Below are positions 29,280 through 38,350 of a DNA stretch of 64,000 nucleotides, piece after piece. Made by a program: the position numbers and the translations under genes. Origin of the DNA: Candidatus Eisenbacteria bacterium (GTDB lineage: Bacteria; Eisenbacteria; RBG-16-71-46; JACRLI01); contig JACRLI010000009.1 of NCBI GenBank assembly GCA_016235265.1, positions 103,703 through 167,702 on the forward strand. The letters run 5' to 3'. The stretch's first letter is position 1. Every line of letters starts with the position of its first letter. Under the pieces are notes generated by a model. The model was given only the letters and a program-made list of their open reading frames with translations, was not told where the DNA came from and ran no database searches.

Positions 29280-29315
29280 CCCTGCGCCTTCCGAGTCGCT
29301 TCGCGGCGCATCTAA

Positions 29316-29361
29316 CCGATTGTCGTATAAGGTATATTATGTCAACTATCGGATAAGGTGC
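29316..29361. other. AT-rich island between convergent genes
   Basis: A roughly 45-bp AT-rich stretch in an otherwise highly GC-rich window. It contains flanking CCGAT/ATCGG inverted repeats, GTATAAGGTATATTATG in the middle, and TTGACA on the minus strand (29345-29340) without a matching -10 at 16-18 nt. It lies in the 271-bp interval between the last plus-strand gene and the first minus-strand gene, together with the weak gene remnant at 29091-29279. Confidence 0.4.
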
Positions 29362-29441
29362 CCCAAGCTGCTCAAGCCGCGGATCCCGCGCTCCCTGCAC
29401 CGCCCTCCCGGGGCATCCCGGGCCCCGCTCCCTCCGGTCCC

Positions 29442-30230
29442 CTATTGCGACCCGGATTCCACCTCGGAGTGCGGATGCAGGATCTTGTGCAGTTCCGCGG
29501 CGATCTTCTCGGCCAGGTTCCCCAGGCGCACGTCGGAGCTCTCGGAAGTGTTCATCAGCGTCACTTCGCGGGCGTATTGCGTGGGCATCTGGGCGGTGGG
29601 CTCGCCGGAGCTCTTGCCGCCGCTGCTGCTGGCGCCCGAGGGGGCGCCGCCGCCGCCGCTGGCCTGGGCGCCCCCGGTGCTGTACTGGGCCCCCTTGGTC
29701 TGGGCTCCCTCGTGGCGCGACTCGGGCAGGAAGCCGCGGGTGGCCTTGCCGGCCTGGTAGCGGAACACCTCTGCCGCCCGGGGCTTGACGCTCCAGATGC
29801 CCACCGAGGGGCCGTTGGCGCCCTGCGTGGCGTACATCAGCCCGTCCACCTTCAGGCGCCTGAGGACCACGGCCGCGGTGGCGCTGTCGGGCTCCACGCC
29901 GCGGGCGGCGCGCGCGATGAGCGAATCCATGGCGGTGCGCGCTTCCGGGCGCTGGAGCAGCAGGTCAGCCATCTCGGGGGTCATGAGCAGCTCGAAGGTG
30001 TTCTTCTCGACCAGCTGGTCCACCAGCGCCGCCTGCAGCGTGGGCATTTCCGGGCATGCCCTTGCGCACCGGAACGGGATCAGGGCCAGGCGCGTGGGCA
30101 CGGGCAGCTCATCGGCCTGTTGCGCGCGCGCCGGGGGGCTCGCGAGGAGCCCCAGGGCGCAGGCCGCCGTCAACAGGGCGCGCGGGGTCGCGCTCCGGGA
30201 CCGAGTGCGTGGGGACGGGAACCGTTCCAT
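29442..30230 (-). CDS. Secreted protein of unknown function, last gene of the ECF sigma operon
   Basis: A 262-residue exported protein. The signal peptide ends near SPPARAQQ. The mature part begins VPTRLALIPFRCARACPEMP, a start seen in periplasmic proteins that resemble the TolB/CsgG N-terminal fold, continues with an alpha/beta region (LVDQLVEKNTFELLMTP, VLRRLKVDGLMYATQG), then has a Gly/Ser/Ala-rich linker of about 45 residues and a short helical C-terminus (VRLGNLAEKIAAELHKIL). I do not recognise a named family. It lies 18 nt after the DUF4097 gene and probably shares its transcript. Confidence 0.6.
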   Translation of the reverse strand: MERFPSPRTRSRSATPRALLTAACALGLLASPPARAQQADELPVPTRLALIPFRCARACPEMPTLQAALVDQLVEKNTFELLMTPEMADLLLQRPEARTAMDSLIARAARGVEPDSATAAVVLRRLKVDGLMYATQGANGPSVGIWSVKPRAAEVFRYQAGKATRGFLPESRHEGAQTKGAQYSTGGAQASGGGGAPSGASSSGGKSSGEPTAQMPTQYAREVTLMNTSESSDVRLGNLAEKIAAELHKILHPHSEVESGSQ

Positions 30231-30248
30231 CCTGGAACCTCCGGGCTT

Positions 30249-31955
30249 TCAGCGGCCTGCGGTGGTGATCCGAATGCTCGAGTTGACGGCCTGCAGGGTC
30301 ACCTGGGCCTCGCCCCCGCCGATCGTCGCCTCGCCCCGCTGCCAGTCGCCCGTGTCGGCGCGGCGCATCGGGAGGTCCGAGTAGATGGTGCCGAAGTTGG
30401 TGGCCGCCTGGATGGCGGCCGAGCCGGCGCGCGGCACCTCCAGGGTGAGCGTGCCGAAACGGTTCACGGCGTCGTAGCGCCGCCCCGCGCCGCCCTCGGG
30501 AATCCGGAGCAGCATGGGCGCGGATTCCCCGCTCAGCTTCACGTCCCCCCCCGGATTCTCCACCCGCACGGTGCAGTAGCGGGTCTGCAGATCCTGCGGC
30601 TGGCCCACGAACGATGTGGCCAGGGAGCCGTCGAAGCACTGGGCGTTCAGCGTGCCCGCCACCTGGGAAATCTCCGTGCGCGCCATCTGGGTGTTCAGGG
30701 TGATGTTCCCGCGCACGCTCTCCACCCCCACGGTGGCGTTCTGGGCGCTGAGCCCGATGGGGCCCACCGCGCTGCGCAGGCGCAGCGATCCGTTCCGGGC
30801 GGTCAGCTGTGCCCCGCCGCGGGCATCCTCGATGTGCATCTCGGAGTTCTGCCCGTCCACCATGAGCGCCCCGGTCACCTCGCGGATCAGCAGCACGCCG
30901 AACTGATCCACCGCGTCCAGCGTGGCGCGCGCCCGCTCCGCCTTCAGGTCGCCGTTGCGGACCTCCAGGCGGGCGGGTGAGCCGAGGTCGTGGGCCAGCA
31001 GGTCGCCGAAGGACACGCTGCCGTCCACGCGACCGGCCACGTCGGAGACGATCAGGTCCCCGTAGGCGTTGCGCACGCAGGCGCCGAGCGCGCGGGGCAC
31101 CGAGAGGGTGAGGTCCACCCGGATGGCGCGGTCGGATTCGCCGCGCAGCTCCGGGATGCTGGCCAGCGCGGCGCACGCGGTGTCCATGGCCAGGTCGAGC
31201 CGCACCTGGTCGGCCAGGGCCCGGGCGTCGGCCTCCGTCATGTTTCCCTGCACCGAGATGCTCACCGCCACCCGCAGGCTCTCGTCGGCGCTCTGCACCA
31301 CGCGCACGTCGCCGAAGCGGTGCGCCAGGCTCACGCGCTCGATTCCGGCCGCGGGCGCCGCGGTGCGGGTGAAGTTCCGCGTCGCCACGGTGGGCAGCGG
31401 GGTGACCCTCAGGTGGGCCTTCCAGTCCACCCAGGGGATCTCGGGACCGCTGCCGGCATTACGGGCGAAGGGGTTCGCGAGGCGCCCGAAGGCGCGCAGG
31501 ACCGGCTCGAACTCGCGTGCCAGCGCGAGGGCCAGCGAGTCGGCGTTGAGCCCGGCCAGGTTGGGGATCATCGGCGCACCCTCGGGCAGCGCGGCCACGC
31601 GGGCATCCAGCTGCTCCATGCGGGCGGCGAGCGAGCGGCTGCGGACGTCCAGGTCGGCGGTGCGGCGCCTGCGTTCGGCCGGGGAGAGCGAGGAGGCGGC
31701 AGCCTGCAGGGCGCGGAACTCATCGGCGAGGGCTCGCGCCTCGGCCCGCAGGCGGGCGAAGTCATGGGCCAGCCCGGCATAGGTCACGGGCGCGGCGGGC
31801 GCGACCTTCGCACGCGGGGTCCGGGCCTGCGGGGCCGCGGCGGCCGGTGCCGGGGCGGGCGGCGGCGGAGCCGCGGCGGCCGGGGCCGGCAGGGTCGGCA
31901 GCGCGCCCGAAATCAGCAGCGCGCCCAAGGCCAGCGCCGCGAGGCGGTGTCTCAT
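30249..31955 (-). CDS. Exported DUF4097-type beta-helix protein
   Basis: A 568-residue protein: signal peptide, Pro/Ala-rich linker, a helical segment (about residues 60-140), then repeated short strands with the DUF4097 pattern of G.V.V and G.L.V turns (FGDVRVVQ, AYGDLIVSDVAG, RVDGSVSFGDLLAHDLG, LEVRNGDLKAERAR, FGTLTLEVPR, NFGTIYSDLPM). DUF4097 proteins are often linked to ECF sigma/anti-sigma genes and envelope sensing, but their activity is not known. It begins with an ATGA overlap on the anti-sigma gene, so its expression is tied to that regulator. Confidence 0.75.
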   Translation of the reverse strand: MRHRLAALALGALLISGALPTLPAPAAAAPPPPAPAPAAAAPQARTPRAKVAPAAPVTYAGLAHDFARLRAEARALADEFRALQAAASSLSPAERRRRTADLDVRSRSLAARMEQLDARVAALPEGAPMIPNLAGLNADSLALALAREFEPVLRAFGRLANPFARNAGSGPEIPWVDWKAHLRVTPLPTVATRNFTRTAAPAAGIERVSLAHRFGDVRVVQSADESLRVAVSISVQGNMTEADARALADQVRLDLAMDTACAALASIPELRGESDRAIRVDLTLSVPRALGACVRNAYGDLIVSDVAGRVDGSVSFGDLLAHDLGSPARLEVRNGDLKAERARATLDAVDQFGVLLIREVTGALMVDGQNSEMHIEDARGGAQLTARNGSLRLRSAVGPIGLSAQNATVGVESVRGNITLNTQMARTEISQVAGTLNAQCFDGSLATSFVGQPQDLQTRYCTVRVENPGGDVKLSGESAPMLLRIPEGGAGRRYDAVNRFGTLTLEVPRAGSAAIQAATNFGTIYSDLPMRRADTGDWQRGEATIGGGEAQVTLQAVNSSIRITTAGR

Positions 31956-33124
31956 GCGGCCTCCGGGACGGACGAGGCGGGCAGGGCGGTGGAGGGCTTC
32001 GCGGCGCTCCCCCCCGCCTGCCGCGTGAGGATGGAGCGCAGGTACTCGACCTTGGCCATGTAGGCGGCCCAGGCCGCGGCGCGCACGCGCTCGTTGCCCG
32101 GGTTGAGCGCCAGGCTGGTCTGGGTATCGCGGATGTTGGCGTCCAGCTGCTCGAGGTGGGCGCGAATGGCCTCGGTGATCTCGGGGTCGGGGTCCGGGCC
32201 CAGCGAGGCGTCATCCATCGCGGCGCCCGGGACGGTGCTGGCGTTGGTGGCCGTGACGGCGCGCCGCGGGCGGGCCGAGCGCGTCAGGCCCTCGATCCAC
32301 GCCTGGGCGGCCCGGGTGTAGCGCTCCGAAGCGGGCAACTCCACGCGGGCCGAGGGACCGGCCGGCGCGGCGTCCATGATGCCGGCGGACGTGGAGGCCG
32401 GTTCGAACGCGGACCCGGAGGGCGCTGTGCCGTCGCGCCCGCCGGGGAACGTCCCGCTCGCGGAGTGCGAAGCGGTGCCCGCGATTTCGCCCGGCGAATC
32501 CCACCAGCGGGCCTGGCCCGACCACAGGACGAATGCGAATGCGGCCGCCGCCGCGGCCCCGGCGGGGATCCAGCGCTGCCACTCGAAGGCGGCCAGGCCG
32601 CTGCGGCGCGGCCGGCCCTCGCGCAGACCTGCCTGGACCCGGGCCCACAGGAACGGTGAAGGCTCGGGCGCGGGCAGCTCGCGCAGCGCGGCGACCATGC
32701 CCTGAAGGTCCGCGGCCCGCTCGCGGCAGGCCGCGCAGCCGGCCAGGTGGGCTTCGACCGCGGCGCGGTGTGAAGCGTCCAGATCGCCGTCGAGGTACGA
32801 GGAGAGGCGCCACGCCTCCAGCTGCTGGCGGCACGGGGCCATGGGTGCCGGCGCGGTCGCACGGGCGAGGGCGGGAGTCACGCGCGCGCCCGCCACCGCC
32901 GGCCCCGCCAGGCGGGCCGAAATGGCCGGCCACAGGTCGCGGGACGGCTGCAGGCCGGGGAGGGAATGGAGTTCCTCCCCCACCCGCGCCATCTCGGCCT
33001 GCCGGGTGCGGCACTCGGCGCAACCCGCGAGGTGCGACGCGACTTCCGCCGCCTCGCGGGGCTCCAGGTCGCCCGCCGCATGGGCGGACAGCTGCCAGTC
33101 TTCAAATGGATGGAGGGGTTTCAT
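31952..33124 (-). CDS. Transmembrane anti-sigma factor with two ZAS zinc-finger modules
   Basis: A 390-residue protein predicted to hold the upstream sigma factor inactive. Two anti-sigma zinc (ZAS/zf-HC2) modules are visible: the first with His31, Cys35 and Cys38 (SHLAGCAECRT), the second with Cys98, His126, Cys130 and Cys133 (AHLAGCAACRE). One transmembrane helix spans residues about 185-203, leaving a roughly 185-residue, Ser/Ala-rich extracytoplasmic part with a helical C-terminus (ITEAIRAHLEQLDANI). Most anti-sigma factors have a single ZAS; the duplication is unusual. ATG 33124 overlaps the sigma gene stop (ATGA). Confidence 0.85.
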   Translation of the reverse strand: MKPLHPFEDWQLSAHAAGDLEPREAAEVASHLAGCAECRTRQAEMARVGEELHSLPGLQPSRDLWPAISARLAGPAVAGARVTPALARATAPAPMAPCRQQLEAWRLSSYLDGDLDASHRAAVEAHLAGCAACRERAADLQGMVAALRELPAPEPSPFLWARVQAGLREGRPRRSGLAAFEWQRWIPAGAAAAAAFAFVLWSGQARWWDSPGEIAGTASHSASGTFPGGRDGTAPSGSAFEPASTSAGIMDAAPAGPSARVELPASERYTRAAQAWIEGLTRSARPRRAVTATNASTVPGAAMDDASLGPDPDPEITEAIRAHLEQLDANIRDTQTSLALNPGNERVRAAAWAAYMAKVEYLRSILTRQAGGSAAKPSTALPASSVPEAA

Positions 33125-33729
33125 GATTGACGCGCTTCCTCGCGGAACCGGCGCTCCGCCGACAGGGCCGGCGCCAGCAAATCCCTCAGCTTCGCACGGG
33201 CCTTGTGGAGCTGGGACTTCGATGTCCCCACCGACACGCCCAGCACCCTGGCGATCTCCTCGTGCTCCAGGCCCTCGATGTCGTGAAGCACCACGCTGGC
33301 CCGGTAACCCGGCGGAAGGCTCTTGATGGCCTCGTCCAGCGCCGCCTTCAGCGGCGAGGCTGCGGGAATGGCCCGCTCGATCGTCTCCGCCAGCAGCGGG
33401 TTCTCGTCGAGGCTCACCCCGGACTTGCGCCGCATGTGGCTCAGGCACGCATTCACCGTGAGCCGGTAAAACCAGGTCGAGAGCTTCGACTCTCCCCGGA
33501 ACTGCGACCCGCGCTCGAAGGCGCGAATGAACACTTCCTGGGCGATGTCCTCGGCGGTGGTCGGGTTGCCGAGCACGCGCGCGGCCACCTGGTAGACGCG
33601 CCGGTGGTGGAGGCGGTAGATGGCCTCGAACGCCGACGCGTCCCCCCGGCGCAGGCCCTCGGCCAGTTCGCGCTCGGTTGGGTCTTCCGCGTAGTGATCC
33701 GCCAAGTGGGCCCGCCCGTTCTGCGTCAC
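33121..33729 (-). CDS. ECF (group 4) RNA polymerase sigma factor
   Basis: A 202-residue ECF sigma factor. Region 2 is clear (FEAIYRLHHRRVYQVAARVLG, EDIAQEVFIRAFERGSQFRG, LSTWFYRLTVNACLSHMRRK) and region 4 has the helix-turn-helix (LPPGYRASVVLHDIEGLEHEEIARVLG, VSVGTSKSQLHKARAKLRDLL). It resembles RpoE/SigW-like factors paired with ZAS anti-sigmas. The start is uncertain: GTG 33729 or TTG 33732, neither with a good ribosome site. It heads a four-gene operon (sigma, anti-sigma, DUF4097 protein, secreted protein) and probably controls its own transcription, as is usual in such operons. Confidence 0.9.
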   Translation of the reverse strand: MTQNGRAHLADHYAEDPTERELAEGLRRGDASAFEAIYRLHHRRVYQVAARVLGNPTTAEDIAQEVFIRAFERGSQFRGESKLSTWFYRLTVNACLSHMRRKSGVSLDENPLLAETIERAIPAASPLKAALDEAIKSLPPGYRASVVLHDIEGLEHEEIARVLGVSVGTSKSQLHKARAKLRDLLAPALSAERRFREEARQS

Positions 33730-33795
33730 CAACGTTAGGACGCCCCGCGCGCACGCCGGGTTGTACGGCGCCGCGGGGCTCGCCCGGAAGTCGAA

Positions 33796-33812
33796 GGCAC
33801 CTTGACGGTGCC
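33796..33812 (-). terminator. Hairpin between leuS and the sigma operon
   Basis: A perfect 6-bp stem GGCACC/GGTGCC with a 5-nt loop stands about 25 nt after the leuS stop on the minus strand. Only scattered T residues follow (TTCGACTT), so it is a weak candidate for termination. Confidence 0.3.
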
Positions 33813-33837
33813 ACTCAAGATATTGTAACTACATAAC

Positions 33838-36345
33838 TTAGGAGGCCACGATGCTGACGAGCTTGTCCTTCACGTAGACCACCTTCCGGAGGGCCTTGCC
33901 CGTCACCCAGGGCTGCACTCCGGGATGCGCCAGGGCAGCCTGCTTGACCTCCTCCTCCGGGGCGCCGCTCGGGGTCTCGATGCGCGCCCGCACCTTGCCG
34001 TTGACCTGGACCACCAGCTCGAAGACCTGGCGCTGGAGGGCCCGCGGGTCGGCCTTGGGCCAGCCTGACAGGAATACGCTTCCGCGGTGCCCGAGTTTCC
34101 GCCACAGCTCCTCGGCCACGTGCGGGGCGAGCGGGGCGAGCAGCAGGGTGAACCGCTCCGCGAAGTGGCGGGACAGGGCGGCGGCCGCCGGCCGCTCCCC
34201 CGCCGGCAGGGCGTTCCACGCCTGGGCCGCGTTCAGCGCCTCCATCAGCGTGCTCACGCAGGTGTTGAGGTGGAAGCGCGAGATATTCTCGCCCATCCGC
34301 TGCACCGCCCGGTGGATGGTGCCGTGCAGCTCGCGGTCCGCCGGGGACAGCGACGCGGGGTCGAGGTCGGCGTCGGCCGCGGCCATGCCCGGAAGCGCGT
34401 CGCGCATCCAGCGCCACACCCGGCCCAGGAAGCGGTAGGCGCCCATGACGCCGTCGTCGCTCCACTCGGCGTCGCGCTCCGGGGGCCCGATGAACAGCGT
34501 GTACAGCCGGCAGGTGTCCGCGCCGAACTTTGCGATCAGCGCGTCGGGGGCGACCGTGTTCTTCTTGCTCTTGCTCATCTTCACGCCGTGCCGGGTGATC
34601 ATCCCCTGCGTGAACAGGTGGCCGAACGGCTCGCGAAAGCCCACCAGTCCCAGGTCGTGGAGCACCTTGGTGACGAAGCGCGCGTACAGCAGGTGCAGGA
34701 TGGCGTGCTCCACCCCGCCGATGTACTGGTCCACCGGGAGCCAGCGGTTGGCCAGCGCGGTGTCGAACGCCTTGTCCTCGGCCCGCGGCGTGAGGAAGCG
34801 CAGGAAGTACCAACTGGAGTCCACGAAGGTGTCCATGGTGTCCGTCTCGCGGCGGGCCGGGCCGGAGCACTTCGGGCACGTGGCGTGCGGGAACTTCGGG
34901 TGGCGCGCCAGCGGGCTCTCGCCCCGGGAGAGGAACTCCACGTCCTCGGGCAGCACCACCGGCAGGTCCTTCTCGGGTACCGGCACGATGCCGCACTTCG
35001 GGCAGTACAGCATCGGGATGGGCGCGCCCCAGTAACGCTGGCGCGAGATCAGCCAGTCGCGCAGGCGGTACTGGGTGGTGCGTCTCCCCTTCCCTTCGGC
35101 TTCCAGCCTGTCGGCGATCTTCTCGAAGCCCTCCTGCCACGGCAGGCCGTCGTAGGGCCCTGAATTCACCATCGGCCCCTCCCCCTCCCACGCGCAGTCC
35201 CGGGGAGCGTCGGGGGGCGGCTGGATCACGGTGCGGATCGGGATGCCGTACTTGACCGCAAATTCGTAGTCGCGCTGGTCGTGGGCCGGCACGGCCATGA
35301 TCGCGCCGGTGCCGTAGCCCATCAGCACGTAGTTGCCCACGTACAGCGGGATGGCCTCGCCATTGGCGGGGTTGACCACCTTGAGGCCGGTGTCCATGCC
35401 CTGCTTGTCGGTGATCTCCTGGAAGCGGCTCTCGCCCTGGGCGCGGCGCGCCTCGGCCGCGAAGGCGTGGATGGCAGCCTCGCCCGGCAGTCCCTTCACC
35501 AGCCCGGCCAGCATGGGATGTCCCGGCGAGAGCACCGCGAAGGTGGCCCCGAACAGCGTGTCCGGGCGGGTGGTGAACACCCGCAGGCTGTGGGGCGTGC
35601 CCTGCACCGGGAAGTCGATCTCCACGCCGCGGCTGCGCCCGATCCAGTTCTCCTGCATCACCCGGACCTTCTCGGGCCAGCCCTCGAGGAGCTGGAGGTC
35701 CTCCAGCAGCCGGTCGGCGTAGGCGGTGATGCGGAAGAACCACTGCTCCAGCTCCTTCAGTTCCACCTGCGTGCCGCAGCGCTCGCACGCGCCGTCGGCC
35801 AGCACCTGCTCGTTGGCCAGCACCGTGGCGCACGAGGGGCACCAGTTCACCGGGGCCTTGCCCCGGTAGGCCAGGCCCTTCTCGTACAGCTTCAGGAACA
35901 GCCACTGCGTCCAGCGGTAGTAGCCGGGGTGGCACGAGGCCACCTCGCGCTCCCAGTCCAGCCCGATGCCCCAGGCTTCGAACTGGCGGCGCATCTTGTG
36001 GATGTTGGAGAAGGTCCACTCCTTGGGGTGGATCCGGCGCTCGATGGCGGCGTTTTCGGCGGGCAGCCCGAACGCGTCCCAGCCCATGGGCGCCAGCACC
36101 TGGTGGCCGGTCATCACCAGGTGCCGGGCGATGACGTCGCCCAGGATGTAGTTGCGGCCGTGGCCCACGTGCAGGTCCCCGGAGGGGTACGGGAACATGT
36201 TCAGCACGTAGTACTTCGGCCGGCCCGAGGCCTTCAGGTCGTTGCGGAAGATGGAGTCCCTCGCCCACTCCGCCCGCCAGCGGGCCTCGATCTCGGCGAA
36301 GGGATAGTCCTCCGCCATGGTCTCCTGGGTCGCGTCCTGGCTCAT
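33838..36345 (-). CDS. leuS: Leucine--tRNA ligase
   Basis: Charges tRNA-Leu. The class I signature is [12 protein letters not shown] (HVGH at residues 59-62) and the KMSKS loop is VKMSKSKKN (residues 589-593). A zinc-binding CPSCATVL...CERCG segment, the CP1 editing domain ([43 protein letters not shown]) and a second Cys knuckle pair (CPKCG, CPKCS) are all present. The 835-residue length is normal. I placed the start at ATG 36345 (MSQDATQE), five bases after the aminotransferase stop. The frame is open far upstream, but that part is antisense-free shadow of the aminotransferase gene and was excluded. Confidence 0.97.
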   Translation of the reverse strand: MSQDATQETMAEDYPFAEIEARWRAEWARDSIFRNDLKASGRPKYYVLNMFPYPSGDLHVGHGRNYILGDVIARHLVMTGHQVLAPMGWDAFGLPAENAAIERRIHPKEWTFSNIHKMRRQFEAWGIGLDWEREVASCHPGYYRWTQWLFLKLYEKGLAYRGKAPVNWCPSCATVLANEQVLADGACERCGTQVELKELEQWFFRITAYADRLLEDLQLLEGWPEKVRVMQENWIGRSRGVEIDFPVQGTPHSLRVFTTRPDTLFGATFAVLSPGHPMLAGLVKGLPGEAAIHAFAAEARRAQGESRFQEITDKQGMDTGLKVVNPANGEAIPLYVGNYVLMGYGTGAIMAVPAHDQRDYEFAVKYGIPIRTVIQPPPDAPRDCAWEGEGPMVNSGPYDGLPWQEGFEKIADRLEAEGKGRRTTQYRLRDWLISRQRYWGAPIPMLYCPKCGIVPVPEKDLPVVLPEDVEFLSRGESPLARHPKFPHATCPKCSGPARRETDTMDTFVDSSWYFLRFLTPRAEDKAFDTALANRWLPVDQYIGGVEHAILHLLYARFVTKVLHDLGLVGFREPFGHLFTQGMITRHGVKMSKSKKNTVAPDALIAKFGADTCRLYTLFIGPPERDAEWSDDGVMGAYRFLGRVWRWMRDALPGMAAADADLDPASLSPADRELHGTIHRAVQRMGENISRFHLNTCVSTLMEALNAAQAWNALPAGERPAAAALSRHFAERFTLLLAPLAPHVAEELWRKLGHRGSVFLSGWPKADPRALQRQVFELVVQVNGKVRARIETPSGAPEEEVKQAALAHPGVQPWVTGKALRKVVYVKDKLVSIVAS

Positions 36346-36350
36346 GGGGC

Positions 36351-37475
36351 CTACCCTCGCGCGCCGCTCTTGGAACTCACGAACTCCTTCACCGCGGCCA
36401 CCACCTGGTCCTGCGCCGCCGGCGGCAGTTCCGGGTACACCGGCAGCGCCAGCACTTCGCGCGCGGCCTTCTCCGAGACCGGCAGGGACCACGACTTGCT
36501 GGGCAGGTGCGCGAAGCACTCCTGCTGGTGCAGGCACAGCGGGTAGTAGACCTCGTGTCCGATCCCCTGCTCCTTCAGCGCGGCCTGCAGGGCGTCGCGC
36601 TCCTTGAGGGCGATCACGTACTGGTTGTAGATGTGGCGCATGTGCGGCAGCGCCGTGGGCGTGGTCACGCCGCTGTCCCGGAACAGCTGGTCGTAGCGGT
36701 GGGCGTTCTTCTGCCGGCCCGCGGTCCAGGCGTCCAGGTGACGCAGCTTCACGCGCAGGATGGCCGCCTGCATCTCGTCGAGGCGGCTGTTGGTGCCCAC
36801 CATCCTGTGGAAGTACTTCGGCTTCGCGCCGTGCCCGCGGAGCAGGCGCACCTTCTCGGCCAGCGCCTCGTCCTCGCGCACCGTGACCATGCCGCCGTCG
36901 CCCATGGCGCCGAGGTTCTTGCTGGGGAAGAAGCTGAAGCAACCCAGCGCGCCCATGCTGCCGGCGCGGCGCCCCCGGTACTCGGAGCCGATGCTCTGCG
37001 CGGCGTCCTCGATCACCGGGATCTTCTTCGCGTCGCAGATGGCCAGGATGCGGTCCATCTCCGCGCACTGCCCGTACAGGTGCACCACGATCACCGCGCG
37101 GGTGCGGGCGGTGATGGCACGCTCCACCCCGGCCGGGTCGATGTTGTAGGTGTCGGGCAGGATGTCCACGAACACCGGCGTGGCGCCCACGTTGTGCACC
37201 GCGCCTGCGGTGGCGAAGAAGGTGAACGTGGGCACGATCACCTCGTCGCCGGGGCCGATGTCCAGGGCCTTGAGCGCCAGCAGCAGCGCGTCGGTGCCCG
37301 AGGCGCACGCGACGCCGTGCTTGCACTGCGAGTAGGCGGCCACCTCGGCCTCCAGGGCCCTGACCTCCGGGCCGAGGATGAACGCGGCCCTGTCCATCAC
37401 CTGGTGGACGGCCTCCAGCACCTCCTCCTTGATGGTGGCGTACTGCGCCTTCAGATCCAGCAGCGGGACTCCCAT
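36351..37475 (-). CDS. DegT/DnrJ/EryC1 sugar aminotransferase (WbpE-like)
   Basis: A PLP-dependent aminotransferase for nucleotide sugars, 374 residues. The PLP lysine is Lys186 in [16 protein letters not shown]; Asp157 in VIEDAAQS binds the cofactor; [14 protein letters not shown] and the C-terminal [17 protein letters not shown] complete the family pattern. With the oxidoreductase and acyltransferase upstream it matches the WbpB-WbpE-WbpD set that makes UDP-2,3-diacetamido sugars from UDP-GlcNAcA. That pathway is inference from family and order. leuS follows five bases later. Confidence 0.88.
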   Translation of the reverse strand: MGVPLLDLKAQYATIKEEVLEAVHQVMDRAAFILGPEVRALEAEVAAYSQCKHGVACASGTDALLLALKALDIGPGDEVIVPTFTFFATAGAVHNVGATPVFVDILPDTYNIDPAGVERAITARTRAVIVVHLYGQCAEMDRILAICDAKKIPVIEDAAQSIGSEYRGRRAGSMGALGCFSFFPSKNLGAMGDGGMVTVREDEALAEKVRLLRGHGAKPKYFHRMVGTNSRLDEMQAAILRVKLRHLDAWTAGRQKNAHRYDQLFRDSGVTTPTALPHMRHIYNQYVIALKERDALQAALKEQGIGHEVYYPLCLHQQECFAHLPSKSWSLPVSEKAAREVLALPVYPELPPAAQDQVVAAVKEFVSSKSGARG

Positions 37476-37500
37476 GGACTGCTTCCTTTCACGGACCGGC

Positions 37501-38262
37501 CTACTCCGGCCAGCCCTGGTTCTTCAGCAACTGTTCCTCGCCCACCGGGCGCTTCACGCGCGCCGGGGAACCCATCACCACCTGCGCGGCGGGGACGTTC
37601 TTCGTCACCACCGAGCCGGCCGCCACCTGGCCGTCGGGCCCGATCTCGAGCCCCGGCAGGATCACCGCCCCGCCGCCCACCCGTCCGCCCCTGCGGATGG
37701 TCACGCCCTTGAAGTGCTTCTTGCGCTCCTCGGTGCGCCCCATGAACATGTCGTTGGTGGTGCACACCTGGGGCGCGACGAACACCCGGTCCTCCACCAC
37801 GCTGTAGGCGGTGATGTAGCTCTCCGTCTCCAGCTTGACGTAGCGGCCCACGGTGCAGTCGTTCTCCACCACCACGCCGCGGCCCACGATGGTGAAGTCC
37901 CCCACCGTGACGCGCTCGCGCACGGTGGCCTGGTCGGCCACCATCACCTTGCTGCCCAGCGTGGCGCCCCGGTACACGCAGGTGGCCGCGCCCAGCAGCG
38001 AGCCGTCGCCGATCTTCGTGGGGGCCAGCACCTTGGTCTCCGGCAGGATGCTGTTGGGCGCGCGCAGCGGCCACTTCCCGAGCACGGTGTGGTCGTCGAT
38101 GCGCACGTGGTCGCCCACCACGGTGTCCCTGCGGATCACCACGTGATGGCCGATCTCGCAGTCGCGCCCGATCACCACGCCCTCCTCCACCACCACGAAC
38201 TCGCCCAGCGTGGTGCCTTCGCCGACCCGGGCCCCCGGGTGGATGGACTTCGTTGCGGACAT
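37501..38262 (-). CDS. Left-handed beta-helix sugar O/N-acyltransferase (WbpD-like)
   Basis: A 253-residue hexapeptide-repeat transferase. Repeats of the [LIV]-G-x4 type run from residue 8 to about 175 (IHPGARVGEGTTLGEFVVVE, VVIGRDCEIGHHVVIRRD, TVVGDHVRIDDHTVLG, AVILPGLEIGPDGQVAAGSV). The insert TNDMFMGRTEERKKHFKGV before the last coils is typical of WbpD/WlbB-type UDP-sugar N-acetyltransferases. The C-terminal VVMGSPARVKRP closes the coil. It would acetylate the 3-amino group made by the adjacent aminotransferase. Confidence 0.82.
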   Translation of the reverse strand: MSATKSIHPGARVGEGTTLGEFVVVEEGVVIGRDCEIGHHVVIRRDTVVGDHVRIDDHTVLGKWPLRAPNSILPETKVLAPTKIGDGSLLGAATCVYRGATLGSKVMVADQATVRERVTVGDFTIVGRGVVVENDCTVGRYVKLETESYITAYSVVEDRVFVAPQVCTTNDMFMGRTEERKKHFKGVTIRRGGRVGGGAVILPGLEIGPDGQVAAGSVVTKNVPAAQVVMGSPARVKRPVGEEQLLKNQGWPE

Positions 38263-38296
38263 TGAGCCTCCGGATATCGCAGTGCGGGCGGGTCGG

Positions 38297-38332
38297 CCTG
38301 CCTGCTGTTCGGTCCTGCCCGTGGCAGGCAGG
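38297..38332. repeat. Intergenic inverted repeat
   Basis: CCTGCCTGC (38297-38305) and GCAGGCAGG (38324-38332) can form a 9-bp stem with an 18-nt loop in the 88-nt spacer between the oxidoreductase and acyltransferase genes. There is no T-run, so it may be an intercistronic RNA hairpin. Confidence 0.35.
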
Positions 38333-38350
38333 ATCGCCTGCCGGGCACGT

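Noticed and set aside
29340-29345. TTGACA on the minus strand as a promoter
   Set aside because: No acceptable -10 at 16-18 nt and no convincing gene downstream.
33822-33827. TACAAT on the minus strand as a -10 for the sigma operon
   Set aside because: A good -10 match, but no -35 at 16-18 nt and it lies next to the leuS stop.
36346-37326. N-terminal extension of leuS to 1162 residues
   Set aside because: The added part lies in the aminotransferase gene in another frame. The HVGH motif is at its normal distance only from the ATG at 36345.
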